Below, one piece after another: positions 29,370-38,097 of a stretch of 64,000 nucleotides of DNA. The notes under the pieces are model-generated. The model did no database searches. It worked only from the letters and a program-made list of their open reading frames with translations, and was not told the origin of the DNA. Location of the stretch: the NCBI GenBank assembly GCA_963524305.1, contig CAURGH010000002.1:124001-188000 (forward strand), in the 5' to 3' direction. The stretch comes from JABCPH02 sp963524305. GTDB lineage: Bacteria > Fusobacteriota > Fusobacteriia > Fusobacteriales > Leptotrichiaceae. Position 1 is the first letter of the stretch; each line of letters opens with the position of its first letter. The translations under genes were made by a program, and so were the position numbers.

Positions 29370-30443
29370 ATGAAAATAAAAAAATTGTTGAAAATATTTG
29401 GGTTGTTAATTTTAGCAGGAAATATTGTGAATGGAGAATATATAAAAAGAAATGGAGAAATTTATTATCGGGACTGGAGCGAAGAAAAACCAAGAATATT
29501 AAAAAATATAGATAAAAAATCATTTGAAATATTGGAAAATGATTTTGCAAAAGATAAGAATAATATTTATTATCAAGGGGAAAAGATTGAAAAGATAGAT
29601 CCTAAAAGTGCTAAAATATTTGGAAGTCATTTTGTGAAGGATGAAAAAATTGTTTTTGATGCTGATGAAAAAAAGGAATTGAAAGATGTGGATACAAAAA
29701 CGCTTAAATCAGTTGGAGATTATTATTTTAAAGATAAGAACAATGCTTATTTTGATATGAAAAAAATTGATGAAAAAGTTGATTTGGAAACATTTGTTTA
29801 TTTGGACGATTTTTATGCGAAAGACAAGAATAATCTATATTTTCGTGAGCAAAAAGTGAAAGGTGTAAGTCCGAATAATTTTGAGTTTTGGACTTCGTTA
29901 AGCAGTGTTCCTGACAATATCATTAAAAGTGGGAATGATTTTTATCTTGTTTATGAAAATAATTCAAATGAAAAAATATATGCGAAAAAAATGGATTTCC
30001 CAATTGACAGGGATACTTTTGAAAGTTTTTCCATGAGAGTTTATAAAGATAAAAATAATTTTTATTATTATGATGATACTGATGATATAAAAAAGGGGAA
30101 AACGCTTATTAAATTTAAAAATGAGGCTGATATAAAAACACTTAAATTTTTGAAGGAAAAAAATGGCGAAAAAAGTGATGAATATATAAAAGATGAAAAG
30201 AATGTCTATTATGTGGATGAAGAAAATGCAGAGATAAAAAAGATAGAAAATGCTGATTATAAAACCTTTCAAGTTATTGAATACTTATATGCAAAGGATA
30301 AAAACAATGTTTATTATCAAGGAAAAAAGTTAAATAATGTTAATCCAAATTACTTTAAAATTGTAGACAATGAGATAAAATATAATAATGAATTTTATAA
30401 AATTGATGAAAATATGAATCTTATAAAAATGGAAAGAGAATAA
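29370..30443 (+). CDS. Secreted DKNYY-repeat protein (short form)
   Basis: This protein of about 357 residues has a signal peptide (LLILAGNIVNG), then about seven units built on DKNNxYY or a close variant, each spaced 35-60 residues with intervening K-x-D-x-x-(T/S)F-E segments. It belongs with the DKNYY family, whose function is unknown. It would be outside the cytoplasmic membrane. AAGGAG lies nine bases before the ATG at 29370 and only three before an ATG at 29364. It follows the Hsp70 gene by about 90 bases and precedes a broken relative, and a giant relative lies at 32102. Confidence 0.85.
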   Translation: MKIKKLLKIFGLLILAGNIVNGEYIKRNGEIYYRDWSEEKPRILKNIDKKSFEILENDFAKDKNNIYYQGEKIEKIDPKSAKIFGSHFVKDEKIVFDADEKKELKDVDTKTLKSVGDYYFKDKNNAYFDMKKIDEKVDLETFVYLDDFYAKDKNNLYFREQKVKGVSPNNFEFWTSLSSVPDNIIKSGNDFYLVYENNSNEKIYAKKMDFPIDRDTFESFSMRVYKDKNNFYYYDDTDDIKKGKTLIKFKNEADIKTLKFLKEKNGEKSDEYIKDEKNVYYVDEENAEIKKIENADYKTFQVIEYLYAKDKNNVYYQGKKLNNVNPNYFKIVDNEIKYNNEFYKIDENMNLIKMERE

Positions 30444-30475
30444 AAGATTGATAAGATAAAAAAGGAGCAAGTATT

Positions 30476-30697
30476 ATGAAAAGAAAAAATTTATTAAAAA
30501 TATTAGTTTTATTTATTTTAGTGGGAACTATCGCAAATGCTGAATATTTTAAGGAAAATGGAGAAGTTTATTATAAGATGCCATATTTTGAAATCAAGTC
30601 GAAAGTGAAAGGTGCGGATGCGAAGACTTTGGAGAATGTTGGAGAAGATAATATGGAAATAGCTGGCTTTTTTGGAAAAGATAGCAAGAATACTTAA
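30476..30697 (+). pseudogene. Truncated DKNYY-repeat gene
   Basis: These 73 codons encode a signal peptide and first repeat nearly identical to the start of the giant protein at 32102 (bases 30476-30696 match 32102-32322 with few changes, including EYFKENGEVYYKMPYFEI). The frame stops at TAA 30695-30697, exactly where homology to the giant gene ends and homology to the hscC 3' end begins. A good AAGGAG ribosome site remains, so a short exported peptide could still be made. Confidence 0.85.
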
Positions 30698-30916
30698 ATA
30701 AGAAATCATATTTCTGATTATTTAGAAAATTATCAAATGGTTGTAGCAACAGGCGATAGAATCCGTATTCAAAAGGCGAAAGAAAGTTTCTCACAGTTTC
30801 TTGATAAAATTGATCATGAAATGAATGATTTAGGAATTGATGATATTTTGTTAGATATTAATGAGAATGAAGATGAAGAAATTATGGAAGAAGATGAACT
30901 GGAATTTTGGAATTAA
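30698..30916 (+). pseudogene. Duplicated 3' fragment of the HscC-like Hsp70 gene
   Basis: This segment encodes IRNHISDYLENYQMVVATG through the terminal ELEFWN and aligns with the last 74 codons of the Hsp70 gene (29061-29282), with a few substitutions and one fewer codon in the acidic tail. It is in the same frame as the truncated repeat gene before it, separated only by that gene's stop codon. There is no start signal of its own. It is the remnant of a second Hsp70 copy. Confidence 0.85.
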
Positions 30917-31042
30917 AAAATGATTCTTAAGTATGAAGAAAAATAATTAAGTATTTAAATTTTAACAATTTTGAAATTACAAAAAATGAGGTAAAATATA
31001 TTAAGAAAAAATAAAAATATTTAAAAAGAGGGAGTAATAAAA

Positions 31043-32008
31043 ATGTCAAATTTGAATAAAGAAATTGTTAATGAGATTTTAGAAAGAATAAAAGGGGATT
31101 TTTTGAAAGAAATTAAAGAAAATAATGTGGAACTTAATATTAAGCCACTTTGTCATGCAAAACTTTTGGATAGAGAAGAAATTTCCTTGACGGAGAGTAA
31201 AGTGGGAGGATTTCCGTATATTCCAATTGGAGAAAGAGCACCGATGTTTTATGATAAATTTTCAGATTGTGAAGATGAAGAGGAGAGAAATGAAACAATG
31301 GCTTTGTTTGCTCAAATTAATTGTGAGGATTTAAAAGGGCTTGAAAATTTTCCTGAAAAGGGGCTTATTCAAATTTATCTGCAAGGAGATACAGATTTTG
31401 AAGTTTGTGATGAAAATGACTTAAAAGTGATTTATTATGAAAATATTGGGGAACATTACAGTGAAGAAGAATTAAAAGATATTTATAATCCAAAATTTGA
31501 TTATGGAGATTTTTCTTTTGGAGAAACGCTTGGAAGAGAAATTGGGTATGCATTGGAATTTTCTTCGATGTATAATATTTCAGAGATAAGTGAAGAAAAA
31601 CAGGAAAAATATCTTGAGACAACTTTGGAAAAAATGAATTTAAAATTGTCGGAAAAAGAAAAGGAAGATATATTTTTAAAGGTAGAAGATGACATATTCT
31701 ATAATTTTAAATGGAATGAGTATATTGACAAAAATATGGAAATAGTAGATGAAAAGGCGTGTGAAATTGATTCAAGAACGCATTGTGGCGGATATCCTGA
31801 TTTTTTTCAAGGATATGACCCTAGAGAAAAGGAAGGAGAAAAAGAAAAATACGATACGGTTCTTTTTCAGTTAGGAAGTGATTTGTCTAAAGATGGAGAT
31901 TGGAGAGCTTTAATTTTTGATGCTGGATTTGTGAACTTTTTTATTAATAGTGAAAAATTGAAAAATAAAGATTTTTCAGATATTTTTGTTGATGTTCAAT
32001 GTGGTTAA
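31043..32008 (+). CDS. DUF1963 / YwqG-like protein
   Basis: This 321-residue protein has no signal peptide. It follows the YwqG pattern: SKVGGFPYIPIGE near residue 55, then LFAQINCEDLKGLENFPEKG, LIQIYLQGD, and, in the second half, HCGGYPDFFQGYDPR, LFQLGSD, FDAGFVNFFI and DFSDIFVDVQCG. The fold is known in B. subtilis YwqG, but the function is not. Proteins of this family are frequent in clusters of immunity-like or accessory genes. It lies between the duplication scar and the giant repeat gene. Confidence 0.85.
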   Translation: MSNLNKEIVNEILERIKGDFLKEIKENNVELNIKPLCHAKLLDREEISLTESKVGGFPYIPIGERAPMFYDKFSDCEDEEERNETMALFAQINCEDLKGLENFPEKGLIQIYLQGDTDFEVCDENDLKVIYYENIGEHYSEEELKDIYNPKFDYGDFSFGETLGREIGYALEFSSMYNISEISEEKQEKYLETTLEKMNLKLSEKEKEDIFLKVEDDIFYNFKWNEYIDKNMEIVDEKACEIDSRTHCGGYPDFFQGYDPREKEGEKEKYDTVLFQLGSDLSKDGDWRALIFDAGFVNFFINSEKLKNKDFSDIFVDVQCG

Positions 32009-32101
32009 GATTTTTGAATGACAAGGGAAATATGAGCATTTATTAAAAAGGATTTAGATAAATCTAACATTAAAACGAAAAATTAAAAATAAGGAGCGAA
32101 T

Positions 32102-35100
32102 ATGAAAACAAAAAATCTATTAAAAATATTGATTTTATTTATTTTAGCGGGAACTATTGCAAATGCTGAATATTTTAAGGAAAATGGAGAAGTTTATTAT
32201 AAAATGCCATATTTTGAAATCAAGTTGAAAGTGAAAGGTGCGGATGCGAAGACTTTGGAAAATATTGGAGAAGATAATATGGAAATGGCTGGCTTTTTTG
32301 GAAAAGATAGCAAGAATACTTATTTTATTGGGAAAAAGATAAAAGATGTTTCACCTAAAGGATTTGAGATTTTGGATACAAAATATGTAAAAGATGATAA
32401 AAACTTGTATAAATTTGAAACTGATTCGCTTTCTTATTTTTCAAGTAATGAAATAAAAACGAAAAAAGTTTCGATTGATGGACTTGATGTGAAAAGTTTT
32501 AAGGCTTTAGAGAATAATAAAGATTCCTACTTCGACTATTATGTAGATAAAAGCAATGTTTATATTGATAAAGATAATTTAGAAAAAATAACAGGAGCGG
32601 ATAGAAATTCTTTTGAAATTTTAGGGTATTCTATTGCTAGAGATAAAAATAATGTCTATAATAAAGGGGAAAAATTAGGAAATATAGATATTGCGAGTTT
32701 TAAATATTTTGATAATGGGATAGCAAAAGATAAGAATAGAGTTTTTTATATGGATGAGCGTAAAGATATTAAAAATGCGGATGCGAAAACTTTTGAGAGA
32801 ATGGGAGAAAGTTACTATTTTAGGGATAAAAATAATGTTTTTGCTTTAAAAAATGATTATTCTGACTCTAATTATAATTTGGTTTTGGAAATGTCGAAAA
32901 ATATTGATAGAAGTAGTTTTGATATTTTGAATAATGAATTTGGGAAAGATAAAAATGGCGTTTATTATTTTGGAGAAAAAATAGATGGAATTTCTTCGAA
33001 TAATGCTAAAGTTGTTGAAGAATTAGGAGATTACGATTATATTTTTCAAAGTGGCAATGATCATTACTTGGTGACTGTAAATGAAGGAAATTCGTATGAC
33101 AAGTCAGATGATAATACAAAAGAAAAATTTAAAATAAAGAAAATAAATGGCTTGAATATTGATTATGACACATTTAAATATTTTGAAATATACGATTTGT
33201 ATAAAGATAAAAATAATTTTTATTATCATTCAGATAATGACTTGAAAAAAATTAAAAGTGGCATTGATGTTAAAAGTGCTGAAAAAATAATTGAATTGCG
33301 TGATTTTATAAAGGACAAAAATAACATTTATTATTTTTCTGATGGAAAACTTGAGAAAATTAATTTGAAAATTGATGTAAATAATTTGGAATATTTGGAT
33401 GATGGAAATTCTGTTTTTAGTAGTTATTTGAGAGATGGGAAAAATGTTTACTTTGTGAATGATGAAGATGGGAAAATAAAAATTGTGAAAAATGTTGATA
33501 AAAACACATTTAAAGTTGTAAACGGAAATTATGGAGTGGATAGTAAAAATGTTTATTATTTGGGAGAAAAACTGGATTTTGTAGGATTAGATGGACTTAA
33601 AATCTTTAATGAGGGTTATTTGAAAGATAAGAAAAATGTTTATGAAATTTCTGTAAATGATAATGATGAAGTGAAAGTAAAACCGATTAAAAATCTTAAT
33701 ATTGATGTGGCAACTTTTGAAGATATTTTCGGTGGATTAAATTACAAAGATAAAAATTCAGTTTATTATGTTGATGAAAATAATGGAGAAGTTTCTTTGA
33801 AAATATTAAAAGGAGCAGATCCGGCTACATTTGAGTTTGGAGTTATTTCTAAAGATAAAAATAGTGTTTTTGTTGATAATCAGAAATTGGAAGGTGTGAG
33901 TTCTAAAGGATTTGAAGTATTGGCTGATTTGTTTAATTTTGTGAAGGATTATAAGAATGTTTATTATTTGGATAGAGAAAGTGATGGGATTACTTATAAA
34001 GTAAAAGTTTTAGATACAAAAGGAATTGATATTCCGAGTTTTGAATTTTTTGGAGATTCTTATAACAAATATTTTAAAGATAAAGATAATATATATTTTT
34101 TGAATGATAAAGATGATAAAATGGAATTTGAAAAATTGGATGGTGCGAATCCGAAAACATTTGAAATTGTTGACGATTATTTTGCAAGAGATGATAAAAA
34201 TGTTTATTTCTTTAATAAAAAAGTGATTGGAGTAGATGCGAAAACTTTTGAAAAAGTTGGTTATGATATTGTAAAAGATAAAAATGGAGTGTATTTTTTG
34301 GAAAATGTTTTAGAGGAAAATGAAAATCTAGAAATAAAGGCAAAAAACTTGAAAGCAGATGGAATTGATTTGAAGACATTAAAGAAATTAGATAACGGTT
34401 ATTTTAAAGATAAAAATAGTATTTATTATGAATTGAGTGGTAATCTTTATAAAATGAAAAATGTTGACTTACCGACATTTGAAGTTTTAAATTCGCCTTA
34501 CAGCAGTTCTGTTTATTTTGCGAAAGATAAAAATAATGTTTATTATAATGGGAAAAAATTGGATGGAATTGTTCCTAATGATTTTGAGCAGATACAAAGT
34601 TATTTTATAAAAGATAAAAATGGAATTTATAAATTTGAAGAAGATGAAAATGAACAAGATCTAAAAATAACTCCAATTAATGCAAAAATAGATTTTAAAA
34701 ATCTTAAAGAATTAGATTGGAAGTATTTTGGAGATGATAAAAATATTTATTATTTTGATGAAGATAGTTTTAAAAAAGTAGATAAAGCAGATATAAATTC
34801 ATTTGGACAAATAGACTATACTGGTTTTTTTAAAGATAAAAACAATGTTTATTATGAGGGAGAAAAAGTAGAAGGAATAGATATGAACAGTATCGAAGTA
34901 GTAAATGGAATGTGTATAAAAGATAAAAATAGTGTCTTTTATGAAGGAAAAAAATTAAGAAATATCAGTCCTACTAATTTTAATATTTTTTATGGCGGAA
35001 TTTCGTATGATATAATTTTAGTTGATAAAAATGGAGCTTACAAATTGTTGGAAAATGAAAATCAAAAAGATAAAATAAAAATAATTCCACTTGACAGCAA

Positions 35101-35350
35101 AAATATTGACTTAAAAACTCTTGAAAGGATAGATTCTCCAATAGATAGTTCCAATTATTTTAAAGATAAAAATGGAGTTTATTTTTTGAATGAAGAAAAA
35201 TTCGTGAAAATAAATGGAGCGGATATAGATACTTTTGAAGTGACAATGAGTGGAAAATATGGAAAAGATAGGAATAATGTTTATTTTGAAGGGAAGAAAA
35301 TAGAAGGGGAGAATCCGAAGAAGTTTGAAGAAATTGATATTAATGATTAG
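32102..35350 (+). CDS. Giant secreted DKNYY-repeat protein
   Basis: This 1082-residue protein has a signal peptide (ILFILAGTIANA) and then an almost uninterrupted array of roughly 27 units centred on D-K-N-x-V/I-Y/F-Y/F. Each unit usually continues to a glycine-lysine turn, a G-hydrophobic pair, and a T/S-F-E-x-hydrophobic segment. Many substituted units (DGKNVYF, DSKNVYY, DYKNVYY) show that the array is old rather than recently expanded. No membrane anchor or sorting motif is visible at the C-terminus. It probably forms an extended or solenoid-like periplasmic or surface structure. Its 5' end is repeated at 30476. Confidence 0.88.
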   Translation: MKTKNLLKILILFILAGTIANAEYFKENGEVYYKMPYFEIKLKVKGADAKTLENIGEDNMEMAGFFGKDSKNTYFIGKKIKDVSPKGFEILDTKYVKDDKNLYKFETDSLSYFSSNEIKTKKVSIDGLDVKSFKALENNKDSYFDYYVDKSNVYIDKDNLEKITGADRNSFEILGYSIARDKNNVYNKGEKLGNIDIASFKYFDNGIAKDKNRVFYMDERKDIKNADAKTFERMGESYYFRDKNNVFALKNDYSDSNYNLVLEMSKNIDRSSFDILNNEFGKDKNGVYYFGEKIDGISSNNAKVVEELGDYDYIFQSGNDHYLVTVNEGNSYDKSDDNTKEKFKIKKINGLNIDYDTFKYFEIYDLYKDKNNFYYHSDNDLKKIKSGIDVKSAEKIIELRDFIKDKNNIYYFSDGKLEKINLKIDVNNLEYLDDGNSVFSSYLRDGKNVYFVNDEDGKIKIVKNVDKNTFKVVNGNYGVDSKNVYYLGEKLDFVGLDGLKIFNEGYLKDKKNVYEISVNDNDEVKVKPIKNLNIDVATFEDIFGGLNYKDKNSVYYVDENNGEVSLKILKGADPATFEFGVISKDKNSVFVDNQKLEGVSSKGFEVLADLFNFVKDYKNVYYLDRESDGITYKVKVLDTKGIDIPSFEFFGDSYNKYFKDKDNIYFLNDKDDKMEFEKLDGANPKTFEIVDDYFARDDKNVYFFNKKVIGVDAKTFEKVGYDIVKDKNGVYFLENVLEENENLEIKAKNLKADGIDLKTLKKLDNGYFKDKNSIYYELSGNLYKMKNVDLPTFEVLNSPYSSSVYFAKDKNNVYYNGKKLDGIVPNDFEQIQSYFIKDKNGIYKFEEDENEQDLKITPINAKIDFKNLKELDWKYFGDDKNIYYFDEDSFKKVDKADINSFGQIDYTGFFKDKNNVYYEGEKVEGIDMNSIEVVNGMCIKDKNSVFYEGKKLRNISPTNFNIFYGGISYDIILVDKNGAYKLLENENQKDKIKIIPLDSKNIDLKTLERIDSPIDSSNYFKDKNGVYFLNEEKFVKINGADIDTFEVTMSGKYGKDRNNVYFEGKKIEGENPKKFEEIDIND

Positions 35351-35377
35351 TAAAAATGAAAGGAGGGGATATTCGAT

Positions 35378-37081
35378 ATGAAAAACAGCAAAAAAACAAA
35401 ACTGCCAATCGGAGTATCCAATTTTAAAGACATTATTGAAAAAAATTACTATTATTTTGATAAAACAAAATTTATAGAAAATATTTTAGAAGATGGCTCT
35501 CAGGTGAAATTGTTTACTCGTCCCAGAAGATTTGGAAAAACATTGAATATGTCGATGCTTAAATACTTTTTTGATGTTAAGAATAAAGATGAGAACAGGA
35601 AACTGTTTGAAGGGTTGAATATTTCTAAAAGTGAGTATTTTGACGTGCAAGGGAATTTTCCTGTAATTTCGGTTTCGTTTAAGAAATATCAGGAAAAAGA
35701 TTGGGAAAATGGATTTGATATGATTAAAGATATTATTTCTGGCTTGTATGATGAATTTGAGTTTGTGAAGGAAAAACTTAGCACAAGAAAAAAGAAAAAG
35801 TTTGATTCAATTTTGATGGAGGAAGCTAATCTTGCTAATTGGAAAAATTCGTTGGCAGATTTATCAAATTATTTGTATGATTTTTATGGAAAAAAAGTGA
35901 TTGTTTTAATAGATGAATATGACCAGCCGATAATAAATTCCTATATTGAGGGATATTACGATGAAACTATTGATTTTTTCAAAAGTTTTTATGGAGCTGT
36001 TTTGAAGGATAACGAGTACCTTGAAATGGGAGTTATGACTGGGATTTTGAGGGTTGCTAAGGAAAATATTTTTTCTGGGTTGAATAATTTAGAAGTTCAT
36101 ACAATTTTAGATGATGAGTTTACAGAATATTTTGGGATTATGGAAAACGAAGTAGAGAAATCACTCGAAGATTTTGACTTAAAATATGAACTGAAAGATG
36201 TCCAAAAATGGTATAATGGTTATTTATTTGGAAATAGACAAGTTTATAATCCGTGGTCTATTATCAACTTTTTAAAAAATGGAAAATTGAAACCTTATTG
36301 GGTAAACACAAGTGGAAATGGTCTTATTAAATTGTATTTGAAAAAGTTAAGAGACACTATTTTTGATGATTTCACAAAACTTCTGGATAAAAAAAATATC
36401 TTAAAAATTATTAATGATAATATGACTTTTGGTAATTTGGAAGCTAATTTTGAAAAAAATATTTGGAATTTATTTTTTCATAGCGGTTACTTGACTTTGG
36501 CAGAAAAATACAATGGAAATGATGTTTATTTAAAAATACCAAACGAAGAGATATTAAAAATGTTTTCAGAAATGTTTATAGAAGTATACTTTGATAGTTA
36601 TGAAAAATTTTTGTATATGTCAGATGCTTTAAGAAAAGGAGATATTTCAAATTTCAAAAAATATCTAAAAGAAATTTTATTGGAAAATACTGGAATATTT
36701 GATGTGAGCGGAACTTACAAAGAGCAATTTTATCACGGATTGATGTTAGGATTGGTTTTAATTTTGAAAAATGAATATGAAATTACATCGAATAATTTTT
36801 CGGGAAAAGGAAGATATGATTTACTTTTAAAACCTAAAAATATTCTGGAAGGAAAAGAAGGAATTATTATTGAATTGAAAATTATTAATGGGACAGAAAA
36901 TTTAAGTAATGATAAAATTCATGAAAAACTTGAAAAGGGATGTGAAGTTGCGTTGAATCAAATTGATGAAAAAGGATATAGTTCTGTTTTGAAAAATGCT
37001 GGGATTGAGAAAGTTTTGAAAATTGGGATTGCATTTTTGGGGAAAGAATTTGAGGTGAAGTTTGAGAGAGAAGAGATATAA
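35378..37081 (+). CDS. AAA-ATPase-like protein with C-terminal PD-(D/E)XK nuclease-like domain
   Basis: This 567-residue cytoplasmic protein begins with the typical LPIGVSNFKDIIEKNYYYFDKT segment. The Walker A-like RPRRFGKTLN follows at about residue 47, then the Walker B-like VIVLIDEYDQP. The C-terminal 130 residues contain GRYDLLLKP and GIIIELKI, the D and ExK positions of a PD-(D/E)XK nuclease fold. This architecture (AAA-ATPase_like plus PDDEXK_9) is expanded in Fusobacteriota and Bacteroidetes; its role is unproven. It is 28 bases behind the giant repeat gene and ends at a bidirectional terminator shared with yebC. Confidence 0.88.
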   Translation: MKNSKKTKLPIGVSNFKDIIEKNYYYFDKTKFIENILEDGSQVKLFTRPRRFGKTLNMSMLKYFFDVKNKDENRKLFEGLNISKSEYFDVQGNFPVISVSFKKYQEKDWENGFDMIKDIISGLYDEFEFVKEKLSTRKKKKFDSILMEEANLANWKNSLADLSNYLYDFYGKKVIVLIDEYDQPIINSYIEGYYDETIDFFKSFYGAVLKDNEYLEMGVMTGILRVAKENIFSGLNNLEVHTILDDEFTEYFGIMENEVEKSLEDFDLKYELKDVQKWYNGYLFGNRQVYNPWSIINFLKNGKLKPYWVNTSGNGLIKLYLKKLRDTIFDDFTKLLDKKNILKIINDNMTFGNLEANFEKNIWNLFFHSGYLTLAEKYNGNDVYLKIPNEEILKMFSEMFIEVYFDSYEKFLYMSDALRKGDISNFKKYLKEILLENTGIFDVSGTYKEQFYHGLMLGLVLILKNEYEITSNNFSGKGRYDLLLKPKNILEGKEGIIIELKIINGTENLSNDKIHEKLEKGCEVALNQIDEKGYSSVLKNAGIEKVLKIGIAFLGKEFEVKFEREEI

Positions 37082-37111
37082 GTTTTAGAAATGTATATTT
37101 AAATCAAAAAT

Positions 37112-37138
37112 AAAAAAGAGGTTTTGGGCCTCTTTTTT
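37112..37138. terminator. Bidirectional terminator between the AAA/nuclease gene and yebC
   Basis: AAAAAAGAGG and CCTCTTTTTT form a stem with a seven-base loop, with A-run and T-run flanks that suit both converging genes. Confidence 0.88.
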
Positions 37139-37140
37139 TC

Positions 37141-37860
37141 TTATAATTCTCCAGCATAATTGTGATGAACTTTTTGTACATCGTCGTCATTTTCTAGAGT
37201 ATCAATTAATTTTTTCAATTTTTGTAAATCTTCTTCTCCTAAAGATTCTACTTCGATAGATGGTAAATATTGAATATCTGCTTCTAATAACTCATATCCA
37301 GCGTTTCTTAACGCATCAGCTACAGCATCAAAGTTTGCAGTTTCAGTTGTGATGTAAAAGCTATCTTCTAAAGTTTCCATATCTTCCATTCCGGCTTCAA
37401 GAGCAACTTCCATCAATGCTTCTTCGTCAATTGCGTCAGTTTTTTCTATAATGATTTCACCTTTTCTCCCAAACATGTATGAAACTGATCCAGAAACTCC
37501 AAGATTTCCACCATTTCTATCAAAAGCCATTTTTACAGATGAAGCTGTTCTGTTTTTGTTATCTGTAAGTGCTTCAACAATAATTGCAACTCCTGCAGGT
37601 CCGTATCCTTCATAGTTTAATGTTTCAAAAGCTGTTGAACCATCAGTTCCTGCTCCTTTTTTAATTGCTCTGTTAATGTTGTCGTTAGGCATATTTATCG
37701 CTTTTGCTTTTTCAATAGCATGTTTTAATGCTACGTTAAATTCTGGATTTTCTCCACCTCTTGCAGCAACTGTAATTAATCTAACAAGTTTGGTAAATGA
37801 AGCAGCTCTTTTTTTATCTTGTGCTTCTTTACGTCCAGCTATCGTACCGTGTCTTCCCAT
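37141..37860 (-). CDS. YebC/PmpR family protein
   Basis: This 239-residue cytoplasmic protein has the family start GRHGTIAGRKEAQDKKRA, NPEFNVALKHAIEKAKAIN with NMPNDNINRAIKKG, then YEGYGPAGVAIIVEALTDNKNRT and a C-terminal YLPSIEV segment. The family has been described both as transcription regulators and as a factor that helps ribosomes through difficult sequences (as in human TACO1), so its exact role here is open. A minus-strand TATAAT (37896-37891) preceded by TGC gives an extended -10, and GGAGG precedes the ATG. Confidence 0.95.
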   Translation of the reverse strand: MGRHGTIAGRKEAQDKKRAASFTKLVRLITVAARGGENPEFNVALKHAIEKAKAINMPNDNINRAIKKGAGTDGSTAFETLNYEGYGPAGVAIIVEALTDNKNRTASSVKMAFDRNGGNLGVSGSVSYMFGRKGEIIIEKTDAIDEEALMEVALEAGMEDMETLEDSFYITTETANFDAVADALRNAGYELLEADIQYLPSIEVESLGEEDLQKLKKLIDTLENDDDVQKVHHNYAGEL

Positions 37861-38013
37861 AATAATCCTCCATAAATTTTTTTACGAATAATTATAGCAT
37901 ATTTTTTTTTACAAAGTAAAGCATTTTTTGTACTTCTCCTTGTTTTTAACTAAAAAGTAAAAAATGAAAAATATCAATTTTATTTAAGCTAAGAATTTTC
38001 TAGAAATAAAATG

Positions 38014-38042
38014 TTGTAATAAGAGTAAAAGTTTTGTATAAT
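38014..38042 (+). promoter_or_regulatory. Sigma-70-type promoter of polC
   Basis: TTGTAA and TATAAT are separated by exactly 17 bases, about 55 bases before the polC start. Confidence 0.65.
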
Positions 38043-38097
38043 AAAATGTGGAAAAATTTTTTAACGTTTTAGATAAAAATGTAAAAAGGGAGGAAAA

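Noticed and set aside
32102..35350. Recurring DNA words such as GATAAAAATAATGTTTAT that could suggest a CRISPR-like or satellite array
   Set aside because: They encode the DKNNVY units in one long frame, vary in sequence and spacing, and lack equal-length spacers.
35378..37081. Interpretation of the AAA/nuclease gene as a transposase of an insertion sequence
   Set aside because: No terminal inverted repeats or target duplications are visible, and the domains do not fit a transposase.
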